Of a stretch of DNA of 64,000 nucleotides, positions 23,001-36,100 are shown piece after piece (positions within the stretch are counted from its first letter, which is position 1; each line of letters starts with the position of its first letter). The stretch is taken from positions 20,856,591-20,920,590 of the forward strand of contig CM060078.1 of the NCBI GenBank assembly GCA_030533445.1, read 5' to 3'. Source of the DNA: Cyprinodon diabolis. Lineage: Eukaryota > Chordata > Actinopteri > Cyprinodontiformes > Cyprinodontidae. Under the pieces are notes generated by a model. The model searched no databases. It had not been told where the DNA came from and saw only the letters and a program-made list of their open reading frames with translations. Made by a program: the position numbers and the translations under genes.

Positions 23001-26000
23001 GTTTCTGGTTGTTAAATTTAAGTGACAGTAACGTTTCCCAGAGTGCAAGTTCAGTAGAAAATGTATCTGACAGAAAAGAGCATTTAGGGTTAAGGCCTAA
23101 GGAGTAACCTTAAGATATGCTTTACATTTCCTTGTTTTCAGTTAATAGGAGTATAAAGGTTTGCAAAAAGATAATGGAAGAAGATGAATAATGACCAATC
23201 TGATCTCATAAATACAATTTCACTAGTATTAAAGCTCTGTGTGATTAACTGTGGGCTGGAGAACCATTGTGTTTACAGGCGCAATCTCTTTAATTTAACC
23301 ATTACTTTTTATTTTACATAGGATTTTTTTTTTACACAGTTTATAAAGCTACTTTAAACTACATCACTTTTTGTAATAAGATGAATTTTGTGGCTTTAGA
23401 GGAAAATTCAGAAAGTAGTTTAGGCAGGTGTGACCTAAAGAAACCTTAACTTAAATGGCTATGGTTGACCACAACCATGCTGACAGCTGTTAGGCTCGTC
23501 AACACCAAAAAAACCCTGATATGAAATAAGCAGGTCAGACAGAGCACGCAAACCAGGCTGAGACTTAAAAAGGCACATGTGATGTTGTGTAAAGTGATTG
23601 TCATTCACATGCAGATAGTGAATTCTAACAAATATTTTTAGTGTAGATTTTATCTCTTCAGCTCTACAGACTTTGTGTTAGAGTTTTGCCAGCAGTTATT
23701 TCATATTCTGGGGTGTTTTCATATATAAAACCTGCCTTTAGCATTTAGAAAAGGTCATTTTTCTTTGTACATAACACATTTGGGAAAGTTAACACGAGAT
23801 AAATGTTGCAGCAGCTCTGACCAGTTTTCCTTTAAGTACTGTAGGGAAATATCCCCGTACCGTCATGCATGCTGCCATTGTGATGTTTCATAGTGTAGGA
23901 CAGGGATTCCCAATTCTAGTTATTAGGAATATAATCCACACATAGATTGTTGCAACCTTTAATGGCACTTATTAGAGCTTTCTTTGAAAATTGGTTACCT
24001 CTTGCCCCTCTTCCATAAAAGCCACAGCTGTGTGTTGTTGGACTCAACTAATTTTTCCCACCTGGACCATGGATCTCTGATCACATTAACATAAAACTCT
24101 TATATTTATGTTTGCAATTGTGAAACAGACTTTCTTAGTGATGTTTTCCCACATACTGGTAACTTCATTAGGGAACTGCAGAAATACCACAGTTTTGTTA
24201 AGGCCTCTTAGAATAAATTACACACTTTACAAATACAGAGGCTTCTGAAAATGTACAAATATGAAGAGACCAGACCTAAGAGGACAAATGGACACTGCTA
24301 ATTGAAAAGCTGCTTTCGTTCACAACTGAACTTAGTCAATCTGAATCATGTTAAGAATCTGAAAGAGCTGCATGAGAGCAAGACTGCATAACTTTTTTGA
24401 TGCAAGAATTAATTTCATTTTAGATAAATAATGTTTCAGGTCCATGTAGAGCACTTGGTGTTTATCCATGCTCTGTCATATGAGAGGGTCTGCCCGAACA
24501 CTGAATGTTTTCAGCTGAAAGTAGAACTCTCACCTGGACGTTGAGCTGCAGCATAGCAGTAAAATCCACTGAATTGTCTATAGTTGGTTTCAGATGTCAA
24601 AGGTAAAGACTAAGAGACAATAAAAAAAGGACTATAAAATGATTCATTGTGCTAAAGGGACATTATCCTGGACTGACGGTCTCACCTGGATAATGCTTTG
24701 AACCCTGAGTAGAGGATGGCATCTCTTAAAGTCACTTGAGTTGCTAATTCATCTTTGACAAACCGGAAGCCGGGCCCCTGCAATCAATAAATGCTGTCCT
24801 GAATTACACACCAAGACCATAAACCACTAAAGTGTGACACCTACTGCATAATAAGCCAGTCCTCTTCATAGAAGAGCATGTTCACTTAACCAGACCTTCT
24901 CTCTGTTCCACTATGGCCTCTGTCCCTGGTATCAACACCTCATCCTCCGTGGCGTTTTATACCAACTGCTCCTCTTCCAGCACTTTTCTGTTGTCCTGCG
25001 TGCATCCAGCATACATCGCTGCAGCTATAATTGCTACCCTCAGCTGCCTTTTGGGTATCCCGACTAACCTCCTCATAATCGTGAAACTCAGCAGTCGTCT
25101 GCGAGGCACCTCTATGACGAAGCGTCTCTTTTTCAACTTGGCTTTGTCAGACCTCCTCTCCCTGTTTTGCGTACTGGTTGCTGGAGTCATTTTTGCCACT
25201 GGACCCCATTTGCCACATAAATTGTGCCAGTTTTTCTTTTATGTCTTCTTATTCTGCGTAACCTCCAGTTCCAACATCCTGCTGCTGATAAGCATTCAAC
25301 GATACTACAAGGTATGTCATTCAAACTCCATTATTGTAGGAAAACAAAGTCAAACTGTGGTAATTGGAAAAAATGTTGCTGATTATACTCTTTGGCCTAT
25401 TTAAGAAACACTTTACTGTTTTTGACAAAAAGGAGCCCATCTCTAAATCTTTTAACATACTTTGTATCTTTGTGGTGTTTACCGAAGGGCATTTCCTTTC
25501 CTTTATTTGGAGACAATTGCATTTTAAAGCCCCTGTCACACCTTGACGATTTATCCAGAGTATGCCTGATATCCCAGAATCTCCTTAAACGCTGGTTTAT
25601 GCCGAACTTTCTATATATCTTTTTCAATTTTGCACGTATACATAGAGTTTTCATCACGACTTATGTCCAACCACAGCCTAACTTATGCATAACGCACAGC
25701 AGCATAATGCCCATAAAAGGTCACAAGTCAGTGTCCTGAGGGGGGCAGCGATGCGCCCGGAGGCGCCTGGCCTACATAAAAAGATTTCTTTGATCGCTGT
25801 AAAAAGAACAAGAAGGTTTGTGTCGCAGGAGATTCAGTGTCATGTCTGTTAGGAAGTTTGTTGGTCATGGCTGTGGCCGTGAATGCAGGGAGGATCCATC
25901 ACACTCACCTTCTCGTCACCCTATGATGGGGATGAAGTCTGGAGGATTATTGCACCGAATTGCACCAAACCGCTGCCAATACACCATAATACAGTAGCTG

Positions 26001-29000
26001 TAACTTAGAAAGACGTAAGCTGTCGTCTGGAACATGCGTTATATGTTAGAGATAAGTTCTTGATAAGTTATGCACAAGTTACTCATAGGTTTTAGATAAG
26101 CTAGACACCACGATTTATGAGTGACTTAAATTTAACCTATGTTAACGATCAAATAACTGTAATTTATGCTCCACGTATGGCATATGCTGGCATACGTCAA
26201 GACATACTCGCCATATGTCCATGTGTGCCAGCGTGCTCATAACTTATGCAACATATGCCAGTGTTTTTGCCAGATCTTTTTTACGCTGGCATACACTGGC
26301 TTTAATCATCAAGGTGTGACAGGGGCTTAACAGAAACACCTCATTACCTCAGTGGTCCACAATTTCAAGCACAATAACCTGAAGTCTAGAATTGCTTGAC
26401 AAACAGATGGAAAAATTGTTTTTTAATTTAACCAAGAGAAGAATTAATGAGTAAGACTATGTAAAGAGATATCTGGCTAAAACTCTTATTTTTTTATTTC
26501 CCAGATTCTCCATCACTCTAAGTGGGGGAAAGTGACCCGAACATGGCAGAGGGTTTTACTTTCCTCTGTATGGATGCTCGGGGCTCTGCTTTCTCTACCA
26601 CCTGCTCTTTTACTTAATGAAAAGAACAAGGGAGATATGCCATCCAACAGTAGCTGTAGGAATAAAGAGATCCACCCAACAGCAGAGCTAGTCTACATTG
26701 CTATATTCATGTCAGGTCAACTAGTTTTGCTGTTCTTTTACATAAAGCTTGTCAGAGGTGTAAAGAACATTAAAATGTCGGACAAGCTAAAGCCAAAAAT
26801 TAATAGGCTCTTCAGTCGGATCCTTGCTGTCTCTTTGGTTGACTTTTTACCTCTGATTGCTCGCCTTGTCGCTGTTGCTGCCCACATTACACACTTAGAA
26901 ATGTTGTATGATATTAACAAGTATCTGACATGTTTGGAATGTATTTACTTTTTAAATCATTGTATGAATCCACTGCTGTTTTTCTTTGCCTCTCGACATC
27001 AACTAGGAAACAGAGAAAAGAAGAGAAAGCTCTTCCTCATGGCTCTTAATGAAAGTTCTTAACAACAATCTCTTTTAAACTTTTTATAGGTGTGATATTA
27101 ATACAAATAGATTATATTGGTGTGATTCTATGTGCCATTTTTCTTTTTTTTAAAGTGTATTTTGGCATTAAAATGGCTAAAGACTGAGCCTTTGTTCTGT
27201 ATTTTCTTCTAATGTGTTTCCCAATATTCCCAATTCTAGAAGTACTTAAATTATTACAATAAATTTAAGGAAAGAAGTGAATTTAGAAAATGATTTGTAT
27301 TCTCTGAATAATAAATTGAAAAATCTGCATCAGCATTAGAAAAATTAAACAGATGTTACTTTCACTGCCAAGCTTTTGGTATGTTTCCACTTTAAGGCTA
27401 GATTACTTATTTGCTATAACCCTAATATTTATCTACCTCCATAATCTTTGGACTATTTTGTTGTCATTTGGGTTTTACGAGCTGGCTCATTTTAAAGGTG
27501 CATACACACCGAATGCAGTGTCTGCAGCGAGGGCGGTGGATTTACATAGTATCTCTGTGCAAACCATGAGGGGAAGAATGCAGGCAGCAGTAAATTTCAC
27601 ATGGTAGGAGAGGTCACTGCTCTGCTCTAACCACATGCTGCTAAACGGCACTGAGGTGATTTCAAATTAAAGCAGCACAAAAAACTGTTTCAACTCCACA
27701 AATCTGGACTAAAGCAGCACTAAAAAATAGACCACTTGGGTTCAATTGAGATTTTAATGAGGGGATGGTTAACTTCTGTGTGACCTAAAATTATTATCTA
27801 TAATATATCTGAAACAAAAGTAGATCATTTTAGCTGTACAAACCTGCACTAATATATCATTAATTTGTCTCTTTTGTTCTATGATCACATTTTGCTCCAG
27901 TCCATTAAAGGCTTAAGTGTCAGACATAGCCTGTCCTTTTATAGAGCAGGTCGTGGCCATTTTAAGGAGAACTTAGCATCCTGTTTCTTCAGGGATCAAA
28001 ATGATGATTTAATCTTTCATGAAACATTTTCTAGAGTTTTGTTTTTATTTGACTTCTTTAATTAGACCTCAGCCCAATTCGGATCATGCCCTAACGCTTT
28101 CTTTGTCAGTAGGGTTAAATCGGACGGGGGGGGTTTGAAACATTATTTGAATAACTTGAAATTTCTCTAATTTTCAAGTTATTTAAAATAGGGAAATCTG
28201 CCCAAAATTTCAAGTTCATGAATTTTCTTTTTTTTTTTTTTAAGTAGGTTTCATCACTCAGACCTTAACATTGTGAATCAGGTTTTTACACCTGGGTTTT
28301 CACCTGTTGGTATGTGAATAGCTCATCACTGGTCTTACTATTGAAAGACTGAGGGGGGAAAAAGTGTGGGATTGCATTTCATTTTTTTTTTAAGTCAAAG
28401 ACTCTTGCTGACTAATATCTTAATTAAAATCAGTGGAACTAAAACTAAAATCTGACTGAAGTAGTAAGTATGAAGTAGTAAGTATTTAACTACCTTTTTG
28501 CTAAAATCATTTACATTTTCATCTAAAGACTACAGTATAGGCTAACACTAATTTTAAAAGTTGACACCTTTTAAATACCACATTAGATTGGACCAAAAAC
28601 AAAAGCCTCTATAAAGCCTCGAACTCAACGTTTTTTGGACATTTTGAATTGAAAAAGCTTCCTGGATGGGACGTGAAATGTCTTTAACTTGGGAAACAAA
28701 GTCCAATTGATTGTTTTTTAAATTTTTTGGATTGACTATGACCTGGATGACTTAGAATCTTCACCAGCATTTTGCTGTGTACTGTATGATAATCAAGAAA
28801 CAATTGCAAAGTATTTAACTGATTTAAATCAGTTAATATGTTTGTATGGATTAGATTTTTAAGTTTCTGCAGATAATATGATTAACTTTTCTGGTAACAG
28901 ATTGAGATGACAGTTGCTGTAAATTGGTATTCCAAGACATTTGATTTAATTGAAAGTTTAAGTTTCTTATATAGAAATAACAATTAAAGAGAGCATGAAT

Positions 29001-30117
29001 TATTTCCTAAGCAATATTATGCCAAAAAGGGAGTAAAAAAAAAACATTTTACATGTAGTGTCCCATAGATGCAATTGGTTTTGCAATCTAGACTTACATT
29101 AAGTGAAAGCATTCCAGGCATTTAAAGAAACATCTTCAAATACTATGAAAAATGTTTGTCTGCGATCTGTTTTAAAGTTAACAAGAATGACAGGCTTTTT
29201 CCTTTCAAGGTTTTCTGCTTGCAGAGGACCTTAGCTGATTTATTTTGCCTTAAAAATGTGTCGGTGTATTTACACACAAACCTGTCATAAGACGAGACAC
29301 GAATGTTTCGGTGAGCTGCAGGAAACCGTGGTCAATGTACTGTAGAAAGGTTTGATGAGGGAGGCAACGAACAGCAAACACAGCAAACAGGGTGTGATAG
29401 CCTGGAGAAAACAAAAGGATGGCATTACAAAAAAAAAATAAAGGAAAAAGGGTTGAAATATTCATAGAGGTAAAGCTGACTTTGTGGAATGAATTGTATA
29501 CGAAATATTGCACGCTAAGATTCATGAATTAGATCAGTCCAAAGTCACTTTAAAATGAAAGCTTTACTCCTGAGTGACTAAGAGGAAAGAATTATGTACC
29601 AAACAACTGCAAACACTGTGAAATTAATTCAAATGAGTGAAAATGTATTCCCATCCTCCAGGAGCTTTGTCAGCATTCGGCTAATGCACAGTTCTGTTGT
29701 GCCTCGCTGGGAATGCGTGTTTTTCTTTTACGGCTCACAGGGAGACAGACAGGATTATAAGAACAAGTAAAAATGTGATTGTGCACAATGCTACCAGGTG
29801 GGAGGGGCAGGCAGAGACTCCGGGTGGATTCCAATATCCGAAGCATGAAGTGAAACACGGCCCACTCAGCCGAGCCGCCCTTCTGCTTCCTGAAGCCCAC
29901 AAGTCAAATCGAAGAAAAAAGAAATTATAATGAAAGGATTATATAACTCGGGCATCAACAGTTTCCAATGTAAACACAGCAGTGCATGTGCCTCTTCTTA
30001 GCTGGAACGCCTCAAAGTTGTCTAAAGAGGAAACAGAACTACTTACAAGCACAAAACATGAGGGCCGAGTTTGTTCTTCAGCCAGGCTGACTCCAGCATG
30101 TGCCTGATGAGCTCCAG
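17481..30117 (-). CDS. gsap: gsap exons, C-terminal block
   Basis: Exons: 30047-30117 ([12 protein letters not shown]), 29795-29889 ([19 protein letters not shown]), 29282-29401 ([15 protein letters not shown]...[10 protein letters not shown]), 20824-20885 ([20 protein letters not shown]), 18000-18104 ([10 protein letters not shown]), 17674-17770 ([19 protein letters not shown]) and 17481-17581 ([16 protein letters not shown], then stop). This is the region of the GSAP C-terminal domain that corresponds to the 16-kDa product. Alignment by eye with human is strong (for example human AEFAVFHIMTRILEAT and LWDHPMSS). Phases are consistent throughout. Confidence 0.93.
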
Positions 30118-33100
30118 CTGAACACAAACACAAGTTTACATGATTTGAGAAAGACATACTCCATTAGATCCAAATAAAATGTTTCCCTCAGATGAAATCG
30201 GCTGCCTGGAAACTTTGCAAAAAAACAATTATTTTTAAGGTTATGCATGAAAAGATACAAAAATATGTTATTTCGGCTATGATGATTTGAAGGCCCAGTA
30301 AATCCGGCCCTTGAAAGTCCCGTCTATGAGGGAAGGTGTCTCTCTACATTTATTTTATGTATTTAGTTCAACACAAGAATCAAATGCTTGAATTGTCTTA
30401 TTAGCACAGAGTGAGATTATACAGAGTCCTGCTGATGATCTACTTATCTGATTTAGGTGTTAAAAAGGAGACATGTCTAAAAGTTGCAGGCCACTAATAA
30501 AGGCCTCTTCCCTTTATTTAGGTTTGTTTATGCAGATCATTCAGATCAGATCATTGCACTGGTTTAGCATGACCTTAGGGTCACACAGAACATTCTCTGG
30601 ATTTTTTATAATTCTACCAATTACAGCAAATCATGTATGCCAGGGATGTTTTAAAAAGAAACAAAACGGCTCCAGTCCATCTTTTTACCACTATCATGTT
30701 TGATTGATGGGTGATTTTTATGTTTTTGAAATGTCTCAGGGATGCAGTTTTTAAAGAAAGTTCCTCAATATTGATGTTAACTGAGGTAAGTGAGTCCTGT
30801 AGGGTTTTAGATGTTTAGTGTTCTTTTGTGAAGACCTGGAAGAGATGACAGAAACTGTGTTGCCATGAGATATGTACGCAAAGACATGTCGATATTCTGC
30901 TAAATTCAACAATGCAAAGTTTTGCATATGCAGCATTTTCATTAAATAACAAATGCAGTTCAAATTGCAGGTGACGACGTTTGTTGAAGTGATGACTTTA
31001 TCCACTTCAGGTCTTCTTCTTCGTCTTTTTACAAAGCAGTAAGGTAAAGCTGCAGGTCACGTGACCCATTTGATGCAAAAAAGATGTTTCCATTGCAGTT
31101 TTGCAAAACAAAAATGTCATTACTCAGTGAAGCGGAAAAAACGTTTTAGCAAAAAATTTGCAATTTTTCCAAATTGCAGTATATTCATTAAAAGTATTTT
31201 CTTTGTGTAATTATAGTTTGCAAAGTTTGATGGTTAATTGAAATGCAGCTAGTGAACTTATAGAGTGATCATAAGTTAGTTAGCAACTCCTCGGAAGGTT
31301 AAATGTTTTGTGTTTTCTCGATTTGTCCAAAAACCTTAGAAATTACCTCTTTTCTGAGTATTAATTAGTTTGTTTTTCATCTGTTCTTAATTTCTTAAAC
31401 TGATTTTTTTATGGTTCTCTCCTTTTGGACTTTGAGTTTTCAGTTATCTATGTCCTTGTCTTTTGGTGGTGATCTTTGTTTATTTCAATTTTGTGTTATA
31501 GTTAAGCAGTCTTTAGTTACTCTCTGTTGCCCCCTTGTGTCTGTCTCCTTTCCCCTAGCTCCCTTCTAGTCACTTCCATCCACATTTGCTCTGTATCAGC
31601 TGATTACCCCAGCCTTTGTTCTGTCTCCCATATATACTCTCCCTCTCCAGTTCTTCAGTGCTGGTTCCTTGGTGTTACTTCGCTCCCCATGTTTGTTTTC
31701 CCTTGATGTCTGCAAGAACTCATCTGTGCCTCCCTCCTCTCTGCATTTGGGTCCTCAACCAACCTCCACCCTCACGTTGACAGCCCTACGATGTTAGAGA
31801 AGTTGTATCTGAGGTTTCTAAATATATCAGCCAAGTATTATTAGTATTCAAGACTAGGTGTAGCTAGGCACATTCCTATTGTGTAAGTTGATTTAAGCAG
31901 CATTCCCTCCTTGCTACATTTAACAATTACATAAAGGTATAGTGGAGGCTGTTCTTATAAAGGAGAAGTCTGGTCATATTCAGAATATAAACTTCTGAAA
32001 GTACTTTAAATTTCAAATTATTACCTACTGTTCAACAAATAAGTGCTTTTAATTTAGAGTAATTTTATTTGAAGGTGCTTTACTGGAGACATCCATGTTT
32101 GTCAAAGAAGATTACTGCAACCTACCGGTTTGTGACGTCATTGGCTGTTGAGCAAAACCCAATTCTATATCTGGTGTTTTTGTCACGGCATGCTATTATC
32201 CAAGTCATCTTGAATACATTCTTCTTCAAGCTGTTGGCCACATATTATGTGTTTTTTCTCTGGCCAGAAGGTCGATGGCAAATCCTCCCTCTTCAAGTTG
32301 ACATTCCAACGACCACGACCGCAGTAACTCGTCAGTGGAGGATCATGATTCGGAAAGGTGAAACAACTACATTTTTTTTTCACTTTTACCCAATGTATTA
32401 CAACATCCAACTGCCATGCACTTGGGCATGTCAGTTTAACTGTACCTCTCGCGAATTTCAGTAGTGAAATCCTCTCGAAATCTTTAAGAATTGTTGATGA
32501 TGGCAGATGTGTCCATTAGTTCCCAATGAATGGCGCTTGGCTTACTAGCCCGTGACTTCACTGCCAAAAGATGTCAGGAGTGAGGTGAAACAATATTTTA
32601 GCATAAATTTTAATTCATTGAATCACTGCAAACATATTATTTTTAGGTATAGAAAATGATCCATTGATCATTCCTTGCCGACCGAACTTTTCCTTTAATG
32701 GGTGAATCATCAAAATAAGTGGTCCTCCTAATTGTCAATCATTCTGGAGATATGTTTACATAAGACTGTACTACGTGCTCATTTTCACTTACTGATGGTG
32801 AGTCTGACATAGTGGAAAAATGACAAATCTTTTTATGGAAAGTAAGCTTGCATGAGCGATGCAAACAGCAACTTTTAAACAGAGTGTGCATGAGGAGAAA
32901 TGGGCACGGGAATGCTCTCATGTGTTTAATAGGTGTTCTCTCTCAGGAGCAGGTAGAGGGTTTTGTATGTGCCTTTTTTTAAGTAGAAAGGGTCGGTCTT
33001 TTCAAAAATTTGTGGAAATCCTCCACTAAGAACTACATTTTTTATTCACAAAGATTAAAATTGCCTGATATTTAGTGGTATCTGAAAGGAATACAACAAA

Positions 33101-36100
33101 AACAGAAGCAACCTGTAAGGGTGAAAAAACCTATTCACAGCACAGCACACCTTTTCTAAAATCTATTCTCCCACTTCCCTTTTCACCATTTCATTTCCTC
33201 TAAATAACACTTAACTCTCTCAGCTTGTTTCGCAATATGTTTGACCACAACCGAGATCATCCTAGCGCTGGTGAGTTGTTTGAAAACAGCCAACGTTTTT
33301 TTCACCAATAAGTGTTCAGTTGTCTCCTGAACAATAACAGGAAGACAGTCCGCCTCATCCACTTCCTGAGCACCAGTGGGAAACCTGCACCTAATGCCAG
33401 CGGCAACATCCTCCTTTGATTTCAGGGTAGTAGTTTCAATTAGCTGATCTTATGTAACAGATAAGCCCGGAAAAAGGGAAAAATAGAAACGCACATTGCG
33501 TTTCTCTGGACCTATTTTCATTGGTAGGGTCACCCAAGGCAGACAGGTCCTAGGTGAGGAACCAGACAAAGTGCAGCCCAAAGAACCTTAGGATGAGTAC
33601 AATATTTGGATTCAGCGTTCCCTCGCCCGGACGCGGGTCACCGGGGCCCCACTCTGGAGCCAGGCCTGGAGGGGGGGCACGATGGCGAGCGCCTGGTGGC
33701 CGGGCTTTTACCCATTGGGCCCGGCCGGACTCAGCCCGAAGAGGAAACATGGGTCCCCCCTTACATGGGCCCATCACCCGTGAGAGGGGCCATAGGGGTC
33801 GGGTGCAATGTGTGTTGGGTGGCGGCCGGGGGAGGGGACCCTGGTGGTCCGATCCTCGGCTGCAGAAGCTAGCTCTCGGGACGTGGAATGTGACCTCGCT
33901 GGTGGGCAAAGAGCCGGAGCTAGTGTGTGAGGCTGAGAGGTTCCGGCTAGAAATAGTCGGTCTCACCTCAACGCATGGTTCTGGTTCTGGAACCAGTCTC
34001 CTTGAGAGGGGCTGGACATACTTCCACTCTGGAGTTGCCCACGGTGAGAGGCGCCGGGCAGGAGTGGGCATACTTGTTGCCCCCCATCTCGGCGCCTGTA
34101 CGTTGGGGTTTACCCCGGTGAACGAGAGGGTAGCCTCCCTCCACCTACGGGTGGGGGGACGGGTTCTGACTGTTGTCTGTGCTTACAGGCCGAACAACAG
34201 TTCAGATTACCCACCCTTCTTGGAGTCCTTAGAGGGGGTACTGGAGGGTGCCCCTCCCTTGTTCTGCTGGGAGACTTCAACGCTCACGTGGGCAATGACA
34301 GTGAGACCTGGAGGGGCGTGGTTGGGAGGAATGGCCACCCTGATCTGAACTCGAGTGGTGTTCTGTGGTTGGACTTCTGTGCTCGTCATGGATTGTCCAT
34401 AACGAACACCATGTTCAAGCATAAGGGTGTCCATATGTGCACATGGCACCAGGACACCCTAGGCCGCAGTTCGATGATCGACTTTGTCATTGTTTCATCG
34501 GACTTGTGGCCGTATGTCTTGGACACTCGGGTGAAGAGAGGTGCTGAGCTTTCCACTGACCACTACCTGGTGGTGAGTTGGCTCCGGTGGTGTCGGAGGA
34601 TGCCGGTCAGACCTGGCAGGCCCAAACGTGTTGTGAGGGTCTGCTGGGAACGTCTGGCGGAGTCCCCTGTTAGGCGGAGCTTTAATTCCTATCTCCGGCA
34701 GAACTTCGAACACATCCCGGGGGAGGTGGGGGACATTGAGTCCGAGTGGATCATGTTCCGTTCCTCCATTGTCGAGGCGGCTTATCTGAGCTGCGGCCGC
34801 AAGGTTGTCAGTGCCTGTCGTGGCGGCAACCCTCGAACCCGTTGGTGGACACCTCCGGTGAGGGATGCTGTCAGGTTGAAGAAGGAGGCCTATCGGGCCT
34901 TTTTGGCCTGTGGGACTCCGGAATCAGCTGATGGGTACCGGCGGGCGAAGCGGTATGCGGCTTGGATGGTTGCTGAGGCAAAAACTCGGGTGTGGGAGGA
35001 GTTTGGAGAGGCCATGGAGAAAGACTTCCGCACGGCTCCGAAGCGATTCTGGTCCGCCATCCCGCGTCTCAGGAGGGGGAAGCGGTGCAGCACCAACACT
35101 GTTTATAGTGGGGATGGTGTGCTGCTGACCTCGACTCGGGACATTGTGGGTCGGTGGGCGGAATACTTCGAAGACCTCCTCAATCCCACCAACATGTCTT
35201 CCATTGAGGAAGCTGGGCCTGGGGACTCTGGACTGGGCTCTCCAATCTCTGTGGGCGAGGTCGCCGAGGTGGTTAAAAAGCTCCTCGGTGGCAGGGCCCC
35301 GGGGCTGGATGAGATCCGCCCGGAGTTCCTCAAGGTCCTGGATGTTGAAGGGTTGTGTTGGCTGACGCGACTCTTCAACATTGCATGGATATCGGGGGCA
35401 GTCCCCCTGGATTGGCAGACTGGGGTGGTGGTCCCCCTATTCAAAAAGGGGGGTGTGCTCCAATTACAGGGGAGTCACACTCTTAAGCCTCCCCGGCAAG
35501 GTCTATTCGGGGGTGCTGGAGAGGAGGGTCCGTCGGATAGTCGAACCTCGGATTCAGGAAGAGCAGTGTGGTTTCCGTCCTGGTCGTGGAACGCTGGACC
35601 AGCTATACACCCTCAGCAGGGTCCTGGAGGGTGCATGGGAGTTCGCCCAACCAGTCTACATGTGCTTTGTGGACTTGGAGAAGGCGTTCGACCAAGTTGA
35701 CATTCCAACGACCACGACCGCAGTAACTCGTCAGTGGAGGATCATGATTCGGAATTTTTTTTCACTTTTACCCAATGTATTACAACATCCAACTGCCATG
35801 CACTTGTCAGTTTAACTGTAGCTTGTCAGTTTAACTGTAGCTCTCGCGAATTTCAAAGGTGAAATCCTTTAAGAATTGTTGATGATGGCAGATGTGTCCA
35901 TTAGTTCCCAATGAATGGCGCTAGGCTTACTAGCCCGTGACTTCACTGCCAAAAGATGTCAGGAGTGAGGTGAAACAATATTTGAGCATAAATATTAATT
36001 CATGGAATCACTGCAAACATATTATTTTTAGGTATAGAAAATGATCCATTGATCATTCCTTGCCGACCGAACTTTTCCTTTAATGGGTGGATCATCGAAA

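Larger units (their letters stand above)
33522..35692 (+). mobile_element. APE-type non-LTR retrotransposon fragment, truncated within RT
   Basis: 2171 bp of a GC-rich element in a much more AT-rich setting. It begins with a 5' leader (ggtcacccaaggcagacagg). Endonuclease domain: [19 protein letters not shown] near 33869, then GVGILVAP, then (after a frameshift near 34260) [16 protein letters not shown] sequence and [10 protein letters not shown]. Linker and RT domain: [34 protein letters not shown] and FKKGG; then a second frameshift near 35450, then [26 protein letters not shown] and [12 protein letters not shown]. It stops there, before the catalytic YADD box, and joins the right direct repeat. 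The 3' end, normally kept in such elements, is missing. Dead. Confidence 0.85.

Noticed and set aside
24686..24777. An AG/GT-bordered open stretch on the - strand ([15 protein letters not shown]...) that looks like a gsap exon.
   Set aside because: Exon 29282-29401 leaves one base over and joins directly in phase to 20824-20885, matching human. Inserting this stretch in the required phase gives a stop, and no human counterpart is known to me.
33550..34071. 173-codon - strand frame rich in Pro, Arg and Gly.
   Set aside because: Antisense shadow of the GC-rich LINE 5' region.
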